Assembly: GCA_017569285.1 (NCBI GenBank)
Contig: CP069419.1
Coordinates: 1,054,001 to 1,118,000 of the forward strand
Source: Clostridiales bacterium
GTDB lineage: Bacteria; Bacillota; Clostridia; Christensenellales; Aristaeellaceae
Direction of reading: 5' to 3'
Length of the DNA stretch: 64,000 bases
Shown here: positions 48,780 through 58,541 of the stretch, one piece after another
Layout of the letters: each line of letters starts with the position of its first letter
Numbering within the stretch: the stretch's first letter is position 1
Translations under genes and position numbers: made by a program
Notes under the pieces: model-generated
Told to the model about the DNA's origin: nothing
Database searches by the model: none
Seen by the model: only the letters and a program-made list of their open reading frames with translations

Positions 48780-49763
48780 ATGTCGGAAGAGCATCTCGTT
48801 TCCCATCCATGTATATCCAGGTATCCCGGAAATCCGGTACTGACCAGCAAGGATGTCCCGTTCTCCAGCGACCTGGTCTTCAATGCGGGCGTCATCCCCT
48901 GGCAGGGCGGTTATGCCATGGTTTTCCGCAACGATTACGGCTATATCGGACGTGCCAGCTTTTCGGGAACCAACCTGGGGCTGGCTCTCAGTCCGGACGG
49001 CCTTCACTGGCAGGTGGAGGAACAGCCGGTTTTCTCCGTAAAGGATGATGAAATCCGGCGGGTTTATGATCCGCGGCTTACGGTAATCGACGGCGAGGTT
49101 TATATGACCTTTGCGGTCGATACCCGGCACGGCCTGCGGGGCGGCATCGCGCATACCGCCGACCTGCATCATTTTGAGATCCTGTCCATGAGCGTTCCGG
49201 ACAACCGGAATATGGTCCTCTTCCCGCAGAAATACCGGGGCATGTATATGCGCCTGGAGCGTCCCATGCCCGTCTACAGCCGGGGCCATAAGGACCGGTT
49301 CGATATCTGGTGGAGCGAAAGCCCGGATCTCATTCACTGGGGCAATTCCCGGCTTGTGGCCGGCGTGGAGGATTTCCCTTTCGCCAATGACAAAATCGGT
49401 CCCGGTGCGCCGCCTGTGTTCACGGAAAAAGGCTGGCTCGCAATCACGCATACGGTGGATATCGATCCGGAGCGCGGAAAAAACGGCTGGGAAGACCGCT
49501 GGACCAAGCGTTACTGCGCCGCAGCCGTCCTGCTGGATCGGGATGAACCGTGGAAAATGACCGGGTGCACCCGGGTCCCCCTGCTGGCGCCGGAAACGGA
49601 ATATGAAGCGCGGGAGGGCTTCCGGCAGAATGTCGTTTTCCCCACCGCCGCAGTCCCGGTTTCAGGCGGAAAACTGCGGATCTATTACGGCGCCGCGGAT
49701 ACCGTAATTGCGCTGGCCGAAGCAAAGACCGACGACATCATCGCCCTTTGCCTGCAGGAATAA
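48780..49763 (+). CDS. GH130-family glycoside phosphorylase or hydrolase
   Basis: A 327-residue cytosolic five-bladed propeller. NPVLTSKDVPFSSDLVFNAGVIPWQGGYAMVFRNDYG is a typical GH130 opening, followed by DPRLTVIDGEVYMTF with the conserved aspartate and GPGAPPVFTEKGWLAITH. GH130 enzymes act on beta-mannosides, mainly by phosphorolysis, and arabinan-active members are also known. Which applies here depends on phosphate-binding residues that I cannot score with certainty. It is divergent from the toroid enzyme, with a 190-bp shared control region. Confidence 0.87.
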   Translation: MSEEHLVSHPCISRYPGNPVLTSKDVPFSSDLVFNAGVIPWQGGYAMVFRNDYGYIGRASFSGTNLGLALSPDGLHWQVEEQPVFSVKDDEIRRVYDPRLTVIDGEVYMTFAVDTRHGLRGGIAHTADLHHFEILSMSVPDNRNMVLFPQKYRGMYMRLERPMPVYSRGHKDRFDIWWSESPDLIHWGNSRLVAGVEDFPFANDKIGPGAPPVFTEKGWLAITHTVDIDPERGKNGWEDRWTKRYCAAAVLLDRDEPWKMTGCTRVPLLAPETEYEAREGFRQNVVFPTAAVPVSGGKLRIYYGAADTVIALAEAKTDDIIALCLQE

Positions 49764-49826
49764 CAGGCAGGACAGAATATCAGACAGAACCGGCGGTACG
49801 GCTTTCAGCCGTACCGCTTCTCCGGT

Positions 49827-51500
49827 TTATTCGGCATCCGGCGAAAACAGCCCGGCATGTTCATAGACCATGGCGGCATAAAGCGTTGCGGTCCAGCCGT
49901 AATCCCGGATTGTCTGCGTAATTCTTTTTGAACCGATATACGGGATGACCGGAGTGCCCTTCCGGAGCAGTCTGGGGGAAGCAACCCGGCCGTAGCCGTC
50001 ATAGTACTCGTAGAAAACGCCGTCGTTCATGAAGGCGCGCGTCACACCTTCCACCGCGTCCCGGATAATCCGGTCCGCCAGCTCGTTTTCCCCGTAAGCG
50101 TACAGACCTTCCGCAATCAGGTACACATAGTTGGTCCATACGGGGCCGCACCACATATCCGTCCCGAATGAGGGATCGGATACGGAGATCGACGGAATGG
50201 GGAACGGTGTCCTGAATGCTTTGGGATCATTCAACGATGCAACCAGCGCATCCTTCTGCTGCTCGGAGCAGATCCCCGCAAACAGCGGCAGGAAGGAACA
50301 CACGGACTGGAAGCGGTGCTGCTTCCCGGTTTTCAGCTCAAAATCGCAGTACATGCGGTCTTCTTCATCCCACAGGCGTTCATTGATCAGGCGCGTCAGC
50401 GTCTGCGCGTATTCCGCCCATTTTTCCGCCTCGCCGTCCCGATGCATGATATTCGCCAGATAGCGCATCGCATCCGCTTCCCTCTTCATGAAACAGGAAA
50501 AATCGATGCATTCCATCTCTTCCACATGGTCAAAGCGGGAGCAGTTGTCCATGCCGGATTCGTCGCACCGGTTGGTCGCCTGGTCCCGGTTGATATGCCA
50601 GAAGAACAGGCCGTTTTCGCTCCGGCGGTTGTCCATATCCCATTGCAGGTATCGGGTCAGCGCGTCGTAGCATTGGCCGGCGAAGTCCGCGTCGCCGGTC
50701 CTTCGGACGATTTTCTCCACGCTCCACGCAATCAGCGGCGGCTGGGTGATCCGGCTGTGGGAATCCGGTGCGGACATATGGGGAATCATGCCGTCCGGCA
50801 GCTGGGTATCCAGCAGGGCAAGAATCGATTCCTTCGCAAGGTCTTCGCTGATGATACAGTTGCCGAAGCTGTGGTAGCAGGAATCCCAGAGCCAGAGCTT
50901 TTTGTGCGGGTACCGTTCCGGTGTGGTCCATAAATGCCGGAAAATCCCTTCCGGCGTATAAACCTGGCTTTTCATTACGGAAACCGCGTGCAGGAACGTT
51001 TTCTCCACGTCTTCTTTCAGGTCGTTCCGCCGGAACCGGTCATAGAAAGCGGTATACTTTTCTATTGCCTCTTCGAGCGCCTGCCGGCTGGTTTCCGTTT
51101 TTCCCCCTGATGACAGGCAGAACAGGCAGCCGTCTTCCGTCTCCGCCGTGCTCAGGGATACGTCCGGGTCTTCCTTTCCCGAATCGAACACCAGCCGCAG
51201 GCGTCCTTCGGGACAGATCCCGCCTACGGCCGCATTGGACAGGAATACAAAGCATACCCGGTGCCACGCGTCCCGGATGCGCATCTTCCCCAGGATCAGG
51301 TCGGAAGCAACGGTTTCCCATTCAAGACCGGATACATCCGTCGTATCAATATACAGTTCAAACGGGCGGGCCGTCATAAAGCGGATTCCCGGGTGATCCC
51401 CGAGAAGCGTCCCGACCAGCTGGGAGGAAAAAACCGTTTTCCCTTCCAGCCCGGAAAAAGCAAACAGCGCACCCTGTCCCCACACGTCCATCCTGGTCAT
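49827..51500 (-). CDS. MGH1/GH63-like glucosidase
   Basis: The protein has 557 residues. AAAGGAG lies before the ATG at 51500; no signal peptide. The C-terminal (alpha/alpha)6 domain has KLWLWDSCYHSFGN (the WDS/F region with a catalytic acid), DGMIPHM, RYLQWDMDNRRSENGLFFW and FGTDMWCGPVWTNYVYLIAEGL with the second acid region. These are blocks of the mannosylglycerate hydrolase (MGH1)-like and GH63 group. The N-terminal 180 residues are a beta-sandwich. Alpha-glucosides or alpha-mannosides are likely substrates (family knowledge). Confidence 0.8.
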   Translation of the reverse strand: MTRMDVWGQGALFAFSGLEGKTVFSSQLVGTLLGDHPGIRFMTARPFELYIDTTDVSGLEWETVASDLILGKMRIRDAWHRVCFVFLSNAAVGGICPEGRLRLVFDSGKEDPDVSLSTAETEDGCLFCLSSGGKTETSRQALEEAIEKYTAFYDRFRRNDLKEDVEKTFLHAVSVMKSQVYTPEGIFRHLWTTPERYPHKKLWLWDSCYHSFGNCIISEDLAKESILALLDTQLPDGMIPHMSAPDSHSRITQPPLIAWSVEKIVRRTGDADFAGQCYDALTRYLQWDMDNRRSENGLFFWHINRDQATNRCDESGMDNCSRFDHVEEMECIDFSCFMKREADAMRYLANIMHRDGEAEKWAEYAQTLTRLINERLWDEEDRMYCDFELKTGKQHRFQSVCSFLPLFAGICSEQQKDALVASLNDPKAFRTPFPIPSISVSDPSFGTDMWCGPVWTNYVYLIAEGLYAYGENELADRIIRDAVEGVTRAFMNDGVFYEYYDGYGRVASPRLLRKGTPVIPYIGSKRITQTIRDYGWTATLYAAMVYEHAGLFSPDAE

Positions 51501-51542
51501 ATTTTTGATCTCCTTTCATCCTGCCGTCCTCCCGGCAGGCAG

Positions 51543-51571
51543 GTGACAGTCCTGTCATCCTGATATATAAT
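51543..51571 (+). promoter_or_regulatory. Promoter of the GH36 gene with palindrome
   Basis: GTGACA (51543-51548), a 17-base spacer and TATAAT (51566-51571) form a promoter. TGACAG (51544-51549) and CTGTCA (51552-51557) make a short palindrome over the -35 box, a possible regulator site. Confidence 0.55.
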
Positions 51572-51642
51572 CATGCTGCTGAAGCTTCTGTTCTGTACCA
51601 TCATCAGATTCCCGCAACACCGGATATGGAGATGACCTGCCA

Positions 51643-53664
51643 ATGCAAGTTTCCTATCAGAATCCGCAGGCAGCCGCCTGGCACCGGGCCGTCCTGGACA
51701 ATCCCGCAGCCTTCCCTTTCCGCTTTTCCTGCGGCGGCCGGGTCATTCACGGTTTTCCGGAAAGTGAGTTTGCCCGCGTGGATCAAAGCGAACACCGGGA
51801 AGGCGGCAGGCTGGTCACCGAAATCGTCTTCCAAAAGGATGACTGCCTTTTCGTAACCCTGCGCTGTGCCTTTTACGGGGAATATGGCATCTCCGAATGG
51901 ACCGTCTGGTTTGAAAACCGCGGGCAGCGGGATACGGATGTGCTGTCCGATGCGGAAACCGTCCTCACTTTCCCGGGGAAATATCCGGTCCTCAGGGGAA
52001 TCCTGGGGGATCACGGAAACGACTACAGGCCCTACGCGCTGGACGTGGCCTCCCAGCCCCGGCATTTCGAATCCAACAGCGGGCGGGCCACTCATGTCAA
52101 CTTCCCGTACTTCAACCTGGAATACGGTGACGGCGGCGTCATCCTGGCCATCGGCTGGGCCGGGACCTGGCGGGCCGGCTTTCGCTATGATGCCGCATCC
52201 GGCGTCACGATGGTTACAGCACGGTCAGTCAACCGTCTGAATGCAAAGCTTCGTCCCGGGGAAAAAATACGCACTGCCCTGTTTGTCCGTGCCCCGTACC
52301 GGATGCGCAGCGAGGATTATGCTGTCAATTTCTGGCGCAGCTGGTTTATCGCGTACAACCTGCCCCGGGCAGACAGTACGGGTCGCCGGCTCGCCCCGTT
52401 TTCCACCTGCTGCATTGCGGGCGACACCGGACGTCCCAATTCCGACGGCAGCATCTCGGAAGACCGGACAACCTGGAAGCCTTCCCTGGAGAAGATGATC
52501 TCGGAAGACGCAAAAGTGGATTTCCGCTGGTTTGATGCCGGCTGGTATGTCGCTCCCGATGGTTCCAGTCCGAAGGAGGATTGGTGGGGTACGGTCGGCA
52601 CCTGGTGCCTGGATCCCGTGAAGTGGCCGGGAAGCACCTTCCTCGAATCCACGGATTATGCCCGGGCCCATGGCATGAAAACCATCATGTGGTTCGAACC
52701 GGAAAGGGTCACCGATCCGGAATCCCTGGCAAAAAGCTGGAACTACGATCCCCGTTGGGCCATCCGGCTGCCGGGCGTCAAAGCAGTTTCCAACAACATC
52801 GGGGATCCCGCCTGTTTCCGGTGGACCCTGCAGCGCATCCTGCGCACCCTGCAGGAAAACCGGGTGGAAATGTACCGGGAGGACAACAACAGCGACCAGG
52901 CGCTCCTGTGGCAGCATCTGGACAGTCTCGAAGGCGAAGACCGCGCCGGCATCACCGAATGCCGGTTTATCGATGCCCATTACCGCCTGTGGGATGAAAT
53001 CATTGCCTGCACATCATCTTACGGCGGCTGCGCCTTTGTGGATTCCTGCGCCAGCGGCGGCGGAAGAAACGACCTGGAATCCCTGCGGCGGGGCATACCG
53101 CTTCTTCGCAGCGATGCGGACCGGACCACCGCAGCGCTCCGCCTTTCCATGACCACTTCCTTCAACCGCTGGGTCCCCTTCTGCGGGGCAAACAACAAGG
53201 AAAAGCCGGATATGCTTTCTCCCTCCGGAACGCTGGACCATTACGTATGGCGGGCTTCCTACCTGCCGGTCCTGAACGTTGATTCCCAGTTTGTACAGGA
53301 TCCGGACCAGGATTTCGAAATGCTCCGCTGGGGCCTCCGGGAATGGAAGCAGGTCAACGCTTATCTGCTCAAAGACTTTTATCTGCTGACCCCGTGGCAT
53401 ACGGAGAAGGATGTATACGGTTTCACCGCCTATGCCTTCTGGGATGCGGAATCCGCTTCCGGCGTACTGCTGGCGTTCCGCCAGGAAAAATGCATGGAAG
53501 GCTGCCTGTCCGTTACCCTGCCCTTCGCGTCAGGCGGACAGGTCTTTACGCTCAAAGACCAGGACACGGGGGAGATGCTATCCGGCAGTGCCGGTGATTT
53601 CATCCTGCGCTTCTCCCATCCCCGCCAGGATCGGCTCCTGTGGATCTCCGCATCCAGACCGTAA
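51643..53664 (+). CDS. GH36-family alpha-galactosidase-like enzyme
   Basis: A 673-residue cytosolic glycosidase. The N-terminal beta-sandwich is followed by the barrel: DFRWFDAGWYVAPDG, GMKTIMWFEPERVTDPESLAK, and the acid/base region VDSCASGGGRNDLESLRRGIPLLRSDADR. The usual nucleophile motif is YIKWDMN or YRQDFN; here it reads MYREDNNSD, keeping the aspartate after an unusual RE pair. Such variants occur in clostridial subgroups whose substrate is untested. The start codon is preceded by no strong ribosome-binding site. The 3' end overlaps the convergent GH127 gene by 65 bases. Confidence 0.87.
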   Translation: MQVSYQNPQAAAWHRAVLDNPAAFPFRFSCGGRVIHGFPESEFARVDQSEHREGGRLVTEIVFQKDDCLFVTLRCAFYGEYGISEWTVWFENRGQRDTDVLSDAETVLTFPGKYPVLRGILGDHGNDYRPYALDVASQPRHFESNSGRATHVNFPYFNLEYGDGGVILAIGWAGTWRAGFRYDAASGVTMVTARSVNRLNAKLRPGEKIRTALFVRAPYRMRSEDYAVNFWRSWFIAYNLPRADSTGRRLAPFSTCCIAGDTGRPNSDGSISEDRTTWKPSLEKMISEDAKVDFRWFDAGWYVAPDGSSPKEDWWGTVGTWCLDPVKWPGSTFLESTDYARAHGMKTIMWFEPERVTDPESLAKSWNYDPRWAIRLPGVKAVSNNIGDPACFRWTLQRILRTLQENRVEMYREDNNSDQALLWQHLDSLEGEDRAGITECRFIDAHYRLWDEIIACTSSYGGCAFVDSCASGGGRNDLESLRRGIPLLRSDADRTTAALRLSMTTSFNRWVPFCGANNKEKPDMLSPSGTLDHYVWRASYLPVLNVDSQFVQDPDQDFEMLRWGLREWKQVNAYLLKDFYLLTPWHTEKDVYGFTAYAFWDAESASGVLLAFRQEKCMEGCLSVTLPFASGGQVFTLKDQDTGEMLSGSAGDFILRFSHPRQDRLLWISASRP

Positions 53665-55444
53665 CCCGGTTTTTCTCCCGGTTCCAATGTTTTCCGCAGG
53701 ACGCGTAATCCGTCAGCAGCAGGGGCGTGTGATCCGGTTCCCGGTCGATCCGGATCCGGATCATTTCATCCGGTTCCGGTGTCAGCAGCCTCCAGGAAAC
53801 CGGACCGTCCGGCAGCATGGCCGGGCTGTCAAAGTCCGGTTCCTTTGCTTCATCCCGGGCCAGCACGATGCAGCCGTACCGGAAAGCGTCGCTGCCGCCG
53901 ATGGTCTCCCGGACCAGCGGGATTCGCCCGCGGATCTCCACCGTATCTCCGGAAAAAAAGCGCCTTTTCAGGCATACATACCCTCTCTCCCGGGGCAGCT
54001 TCTCCTGGCGGACACCGTTCACCAGGATTTCTGTTTCCGCTGTTTCCTCCGGAACGCGCAGCCGCATTGTGAACGCTTCCGGTCCTTCCTCCGTTTCCAC
54101 CGTCATCCGCATGGTTCCCTCCCGCGGATAGCCGCTTTCGGCAGTCAGTGCCGTATGTTTTCCGTCCGCGGTGCGGAAGGCCGCCCGGCCGGAAAACATC
54201 GCGTTGATATATACGCCGTCTTTGCCCTGCAGGACCGCCGTCAGCGGCAGCAGCGCGATCCCCGCCGAGGCGATGCAGGCACAGCATCCATAGAATCCGC
54301 CGAATGAAAACCGTTTCAGCCCGCCAATGCCGTTGCCCCGCCGGCTGTCCGTCAGCGGGCTGTAACTGTCAAACGGCAGGCCGCACATCATTGTCTTCGA
54401 CGGCCGGTCGTACTGGGGCAGGCCGTACAGGTTCACCGCTCCGTAAAGCGCATTATACCCTGTCCGTTCGATCCGGTCATAATACCGGCTGTCCCCGGTC
54501 ATCAGCAGCAGCCGGGTACACAGCCGCATCCAGGTCACAGAGACGCAGGTCTCCTGCATGATTTTCCCGGAAGCCTCCGCCTGCCGGAGCGTGGAATGGT
54601 CAAACAGCTCATCGGTGCATCCGCAGCAGCCGATAATGGTCAGGTCCGTCTCCTCAACCGCATGGAAAAAGTTGATCACGGCACAGAGGTACCTTTCCTT
54701 CCCCGTCGCCTGGTAATAGGCCAGTACGCCTTCAAAAAAGGAGATTGTTTCATATGCCTTGGTTTCCGGGTATTGATAAGGCGGTATCCTGCCTTCCAGC
54801 GCGATTTCAATCAGGTTGCCGTCCCGGCATCCGCCGGTCGACAGGATATATTCGGAAAAGCGAAGGTACCGTTCTTCCCCGGTCAGGCCGTAAAGGGCCA
54901 TGAACGGCTCCAGGATGGAGCAGGAATTGACCCCGCCCCAGTAATCGGATGTTTCCGTAATATTGGTTTTCCCCGGGCCGCACTGGTCGGTCACTGCGTC
55001 CGCGTGCCGGATCAGGGCATGCAGGATCTGCTTCCGCTCATTCTCCTCCCGGCATATTTCCAGGAAGTGAAGAAGACCGGTCATCACATATTTCCGGCCC
55101 CACAGGTCCCATCCTGTCAGCTGGGCGGAAGCGGAATAGGTGGAAATCCGGCCGTCCTCCCGCTGTGTGCACAGAAGGCTCCGGACTGTTTCCCGAAGGA
55201 GCCCGTACAGTTCCTCATTCCCCGTTGCCCGGTAGCAAAGGCATGCGCCTCGCATCATTTTGCCCCAGTATTCACACCGCCAGCCCTTGTCCGGATCATC
55301 GGAATCCGCCGTAAAAACGCGCACGAAATCTGCCCAGAGTTCCGGAACCAGAAGCTGCCGGCTCAGGGTAAATTCCAGATAATCCCGGTATATCCCGGTA
55401 AAGGCCATGTCATGCGGGGCCAGGAACCGAAGCAGGTCGGCCAT
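53600..55444 (-). CDS. GH127-family beta-L-arabinofuranosidase-like enzyme
   Basis: A 614-residue cytosolic enzyme of the former DUF1680 family. The N-terminal (alpha/alpha)6 barrel contains RCEYWGKMMRGACLCYRATGNEELYG and WGRKYVMTGLLHFLE. QETCVSVTW holds the expected glutamate and zinc-binding cysteine. GGFYGCCACIASAGIALL holds the Cys-Cys pair with the catalytic cysteine nucleophile. The C-terminal region is beta-sandwich. Known members release beta-L-arabinofuranose or related sugars. Encoded downstream of the AraC regulator by 15 bases, so probably co-transcribed. Confidence 0.9.
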   Translation of the reverse strand: MADLLRFLAPHDMAFTGIYRDYLEFTLSRQLLVPELWADFVRVFTADSDDPDKGWRCEYWGKMMRGACLCYRATGNEELYGLLRETVRSLLCTQREDGRISTYSASAQLTGWDLWGRKYVMTGLLHFLEICREENERKQILHALIRHADAVTDQCGPGKTNITETSDYWGGVNSCSILEPFMALYGLTGEERYLRFSEYILSTGGCRDGNLIEIALEGRIPPYQYPETKAYETISFFEGVLAYYQATGKERYLCAVINFFHAVEETDLTIIGCCGCTDELFDHSTLRQAEASGKIMQETCVSVTWMRLCTRLLLMTGDSRYYDRIERTGYNALYGAVNLYGLPQYDRPSKTMMCGLPFDSYSPLTDSRRGNGIGGLKRFSFGGFYGCCACIASAGIALLPLTAVLQGKDGVYINAMFSGRAAFRTADGKHTALTAESGYPREGTMRMTVETEEGPEAFTMRLRVPEETAETEILVNGVRQEKLPRERGYVCLKRRFFSGDTVEIRGRIPLVRETIGGSDAFRYGCIVLARDEAKEPDFDSPAMLPDGPVSWRLLTPEPDEMIRIRIDREPDHTPLLLTDYASCGKHWNREKNRVTVWMRRSTGADPGGDGRSAG

Positions 55445-55459
55445 AACGGCGCTCCTTTT

Positions 55460-57718
55460 TTATTTGGCTGCATTCCCCGCCGCAGGCTCGTCCTGCCCGG
55501 CGCTGTTTCTGCGGCGGTATTCATTCAGGGTTACCCCGTAGTATTCCTTGAATTTGGTGGAAAAATACTGCAGCCGGCTGTATCCGATGGCTGCGCAGAT
55601 TTCTTCGTTGGTCAGCTCGTTTTCCCGGATCAGGCGCGCGGCATGTTCCATCCGCACCTCCTGCAGGTAATCCACCAGCTTTTTCCCCGTTTCCTGGTGG
55701 AATACACGGCTCAGGTGCCCGGTGCTGATGCTCAGCGCATCCGCAATGGACTGGGTGGAAAGCTCGGCCGGCGGAGTGTTGCGGATATGCAGGATGGCAT
55801 ACTCGACCACGCTCCGGTTGCCTTCACTGCTTTCCCTGGACAGATAGGCAATCAGGGTCATGCTGTCTTCCTTCAGGCGGGTGGAGAAAGCGCTGATGTC
55901 CTCAAGATGGTAGTAGGTGTTCATCAGGTCATCGCCGAACACGTCTTCGGGGCTGCTTTTCATGTCATACACGATCTTGCACAGGAACATGGCCGCGGTC
56001 AGCATCACGCTCCGCACAATGTTCAGGTAGGGTGTGTTTTCCTTCAGCTGCGCCACGATCGCGTCAATTTCCTCGTTCGCCTCATCAGCCGCCTGGCGGC
56101 GGATCATGGATGTCAGGGAATTGAACCGGGAAATCAGCTGGGTCAGCTCAGCCTCGCCCCGGGGTGTTTCCTTCGCTTCAAAAACGCTCACCCGGCCGGC
56201 CTCGCCGAAGTAGCGGTTCGACAGCGCGCGGCGCGCGCAGCGGAAGCTGACCTGCACACGGTTTTCCGTGTCCACCATCACGCCGACGCCGAATGCCAGG
56301 GGAATATGCTTCTCATCCAGGATTTTCGACGCCTTCATCAGGATTCCGGGAACCGCGTCCGCATCCATGCCGTGGTTGATCAGCAGCACCCGCTCCTTTT
56401 CCCGGCTGGTAAACGCGATGATCTTATACTTGTCCGGGAAGCATGCCAGCACGCTCTTCTCCGTTTCCGGGGAGGGCACATTGGACATGATCACCACCTG
56501 GAAATGGGGATAGGCAAAATCGATCCCCAGCTGGGGCATCGGCCCGGTATACTGGGCCTCGCCGTACATCAGGCAGTTGAGCCAGGCGTCCCGCAGCGTT
56601 CTCTGGTTTTTCTGCAGGAACTGTGCCTGCTGCGTCCTGATTTTACTCATGTCCTGCAGCGCTGTTTCAATGCGGGAAAAATGCTCAATGGGCGAAGTCA
56701 CCAGGCTTCCGCCGCTTTTTTCGTCTTCCGGGATATCGATATGGCGGATCAGCTGCCGCATCGGCCGGGAATAGTGGGTAATCTGCACCCACAGAACCGC
56801 GATCATTCCGGCGCACAGCAGTACGAAGCAGATCACCGCCACCAGGGTGAGGGTGCTGTTGTAATTCCGCAGCCGGCCGGAATTCGGGCGAGCCAGTACA
56901 TAAATGAAACCGCTGGCAGCGCTGGAGCTTTCCGCAAGCAGGGCCTCCCGGCCGTCCTGAAGCCTCCAGGAATGTTCCCCGTTCTGCGTGTTGGGCAAGG
57001 GAACGCCGACCAGTGAAGTGTCTGCCGCGCTCCAGATCACGCCCTGCACGTCGGCCAGGAACACCTGGTCCGATTCGCCCAGCGTGCGCAGCGAACGCTG
57101 CAGCAGCGTATGCAGCTTTTCCTCCTTCACCGCGGATACGATCATCGGCGTTTTTCCTTCAGGAAAAACACCGGGCAGCGGACCCGTGTACACGATGTAG
57201 GGAATCTCCTCCCCGCTTTCGGCAAGCGGCTGCCTCAGCCAGACCATGTCTTCCGGCTCAACGTTCAGCAAAAACGAATAGGCGCTTTTCTTTACCGTAT
57301 ATTTTTTATCCGCGATAAAATGGACGCCGTCTGAACCGACGGCCATTCTGGCCTCCGGGAAATACAGCAGCACCCGGTCGCAGGTCGGAATCGCCGCGCA
57401 TGCCGATGCGCACCACTCGGACATCTTTTTGATTTCCGTGCTGTCGGCCTCCCCCTTCAGGGAGACGGACTGGACGGTTCCCGTCATTCCTTCCTTTGCG
57501 GACAGCCGCCGGACCGGTTCCGTGCGCATCGGCGTCATAATCTGGTAATCCGCGTTGTCCGAAAGGATTGAGGCTTCCTCCCGCAGGGTGCTGTTTGCTT
57601 CCTGGTTCTGGATGGATGAGTAAACCAGCATAAAGATGCCGGACAGCATCACGGCGATCACGGTAAAAATCACAATGATCCAGATACTGGCCACATTGAT
57701 CATCCGTTTACCCTTCAC
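55460..57718 (-). CDS. Membrane-bound AraC-family regulator
   Basis: The protein has 752 residues. GGAGGAG stands 6 bases before a GTG at 57718. A membrane helix lies near residues 8-32 (IWIIVIFTVIAVMLSGIFML), followed by an extracytoplasmic Cache-like region of about 250 residues. A second helix (TLVAVICFVLLCAGMIAVLW) is near residue 290. Then come a linker domain and a C-terminal AraC double helix-turn-helix (LSTQSIADALSISTGHLSRVFHQETGKKL, then NEEICAAIGYSRLQYFSTKFKEYYG). This YesN-type one-protein sensor layout is common beside LplABC transporters. It likely senses an oligosaccharide outside and activates the locus. Confidence 0.9.
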   Translation of the reverse strand: MKGKRMINVASIWIIVIFTVIAVMLSGIFMLVYSSIQNQEANSTLREEASILSDNADYQIMTPMRTEPVRRLSAKEGMTGTVQSVSLKGEADSTEIKKMSEWCASACAAIPTCDRVLLYFPEARMAVGSDGVHFIADKKYTVKKSAYSFLLNVEPEDMVWLRQPLAESGEEIPYIVYTGPLPGVFPEGKTPMIVSAVKEEKLHTLLQRSLRTLGESDQVFLADVQGVIWSAADTSLVGVPLPNTQNGEHSWRLQDGREALLAESSSAASGFIYVLARPNSGRLRNYNSTLTLVAVICFVLLCAGMIAVLWVQITHYSRPMRQLIRHIDIPEDEKSGGSLVTSPIEHFSRIETALQDMSKIRTQQAQFLQKNQRTLRDAWLNCLMYGEAQYTGPMPQLGIDFAYPHFQVVIMSNVPSPETEKSVLACFPDKYKIIAFTSREKERVLLINHGMDADAVPGILMKASKILDEKHIPLAFGVGVMVDTENRVQVSFRCARRALSNRYFGEAGRVSVFEAKETPRGEAELTQLISRFNSLTSMIRRQAADEANEEIDAIVAQLKENTPYLNIVRSVMLTAAMFLCKIVYDMKSSPEDVFGDDLMNTYYHLEDISAFSTRLKEDSMTLIAYLSRESSEGNRSVVEYAILHIRNTPPAELSTQSIADALSISTGHLSRVFHQETGKKLVDYLQEVRMEHAARLIRENELTNEEICAAIGYSRLQYFSTKFKEYYGVTLNEYRRRNSAGQDEPAAGNAAK

Positions 57719-57869
57719 GACAGTCTCCTCCGCATCCGTTGTTGAATTTCCTTTGGTTTGAATATACACGAAATTCTCCTGTTTCGCAAACACCGGAAAT
57801 CCATTTTGGATGAGGGAACCATCCGTATGGCCGTCCGTACCGGAAACCGCCGGTGATCTTCATACCGGA

Positions 57870-58514
57870 TCAGGCAAATACGCTCCGTGTCAGGAATATC
57901 CCGGTGATCAGGCAAAGCTGCGCCGGGACGTAAGTAAGCCAGATCACTGCCGTCACATATTTCCCCCGGACAGTCCCGTATTTCCGGGCCAGCAGGACCG
58001 CGTCCGACAGGAAAAACAGAATCGCTCCCGCCGCGCTCAGCAGGTATCCTTCGCCCGCCTGTCCGTATACAGTGACCGCGGCTGCCGCGTGGATGCCCAC
58101 CGTCAGCAGGTAGAAGGATGCCGCTGTGAAAAGCCCCGTTGAAAACCCGGAATTTCCGCGGGAATAAAACAGCAGGCCATGGAGGACCGTCAGGGCAAGG
58201 AACAGGACAAATGGCAGTGCGAAACGGGGCAGGAGTGCCGGAATACTTTTCCCGTACGATACAAGAAGCGTACAGATATACAGGATATGCGCGGCAAAAA
58301 AAGCAAGCGCGCCTTTGACCAGCTTGTTTTCAACGCATTCCGGATACCCGGCCAGCAGCGCGTCTCCCAGGGTGCTGATCCCCATCGCAAGGGCTGCCAG
58401 GTAGCAGCAGGAACTGCGGGACAGCACGGCCAGAACCACGGCAAAGGCAGTCAGGCCGCCGGATATGGTCATTTTTCGCTTTTTTGTCAGCCGCACAGGA
58501 TGATCATCCCCCAT
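57870..58514 (-). CDS. YhhN-family membrane protein (lysoplasmalogenase-like)
   Basis: A 214-residue protein with seven to eight hydrophobic segments. AALAMGISTLGDALLAGYPE and LFFLSDAVLLARKYGTVRGK, each with a conserved aspartate, and the VIWLTYVPAQLCLITG end are the pattern of the YhhN/TMEM86 family. Characterised members split the vinyl-ether bond of lysoplasmalogens. Plasmalogens do occur in anaerobic Clostridia, so the activity is plausible, but not proven here. It lies between the metallophosphoesterase and regulator genes on the same strand. Confidence 0.8.
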   Translation of the reverse strand: MGDDHPVRLTKKRKMTISGGLTAFAVVLAVLSRSSCCYLAALAMGISTLGDALLAGYPECVENKLVKGALAFFAAHILYICTLLVSYGKSIPALLPRFALPFVLFLALTVLHGLLFYSRGNSGFSTGLFTAASFYLLTVGIHAAAAVTVYGQAGEGYLLSAAGAILFFLSDAVLLARKYGTVRGKYVTAVIWLTYVPAQLCLITGIFLTRSVFA

Positions 58515-58541
58515 GCCATGTTTTTGTTATCCGCATGATGC

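Noticed and set aside
53411-57016. Long forward ORFs antisense to the GH127 and AraC genes
   Set aside because: They are frame shadows of the GC-rich reverse genes, lacking ribosome-binding sites and any family pattern.
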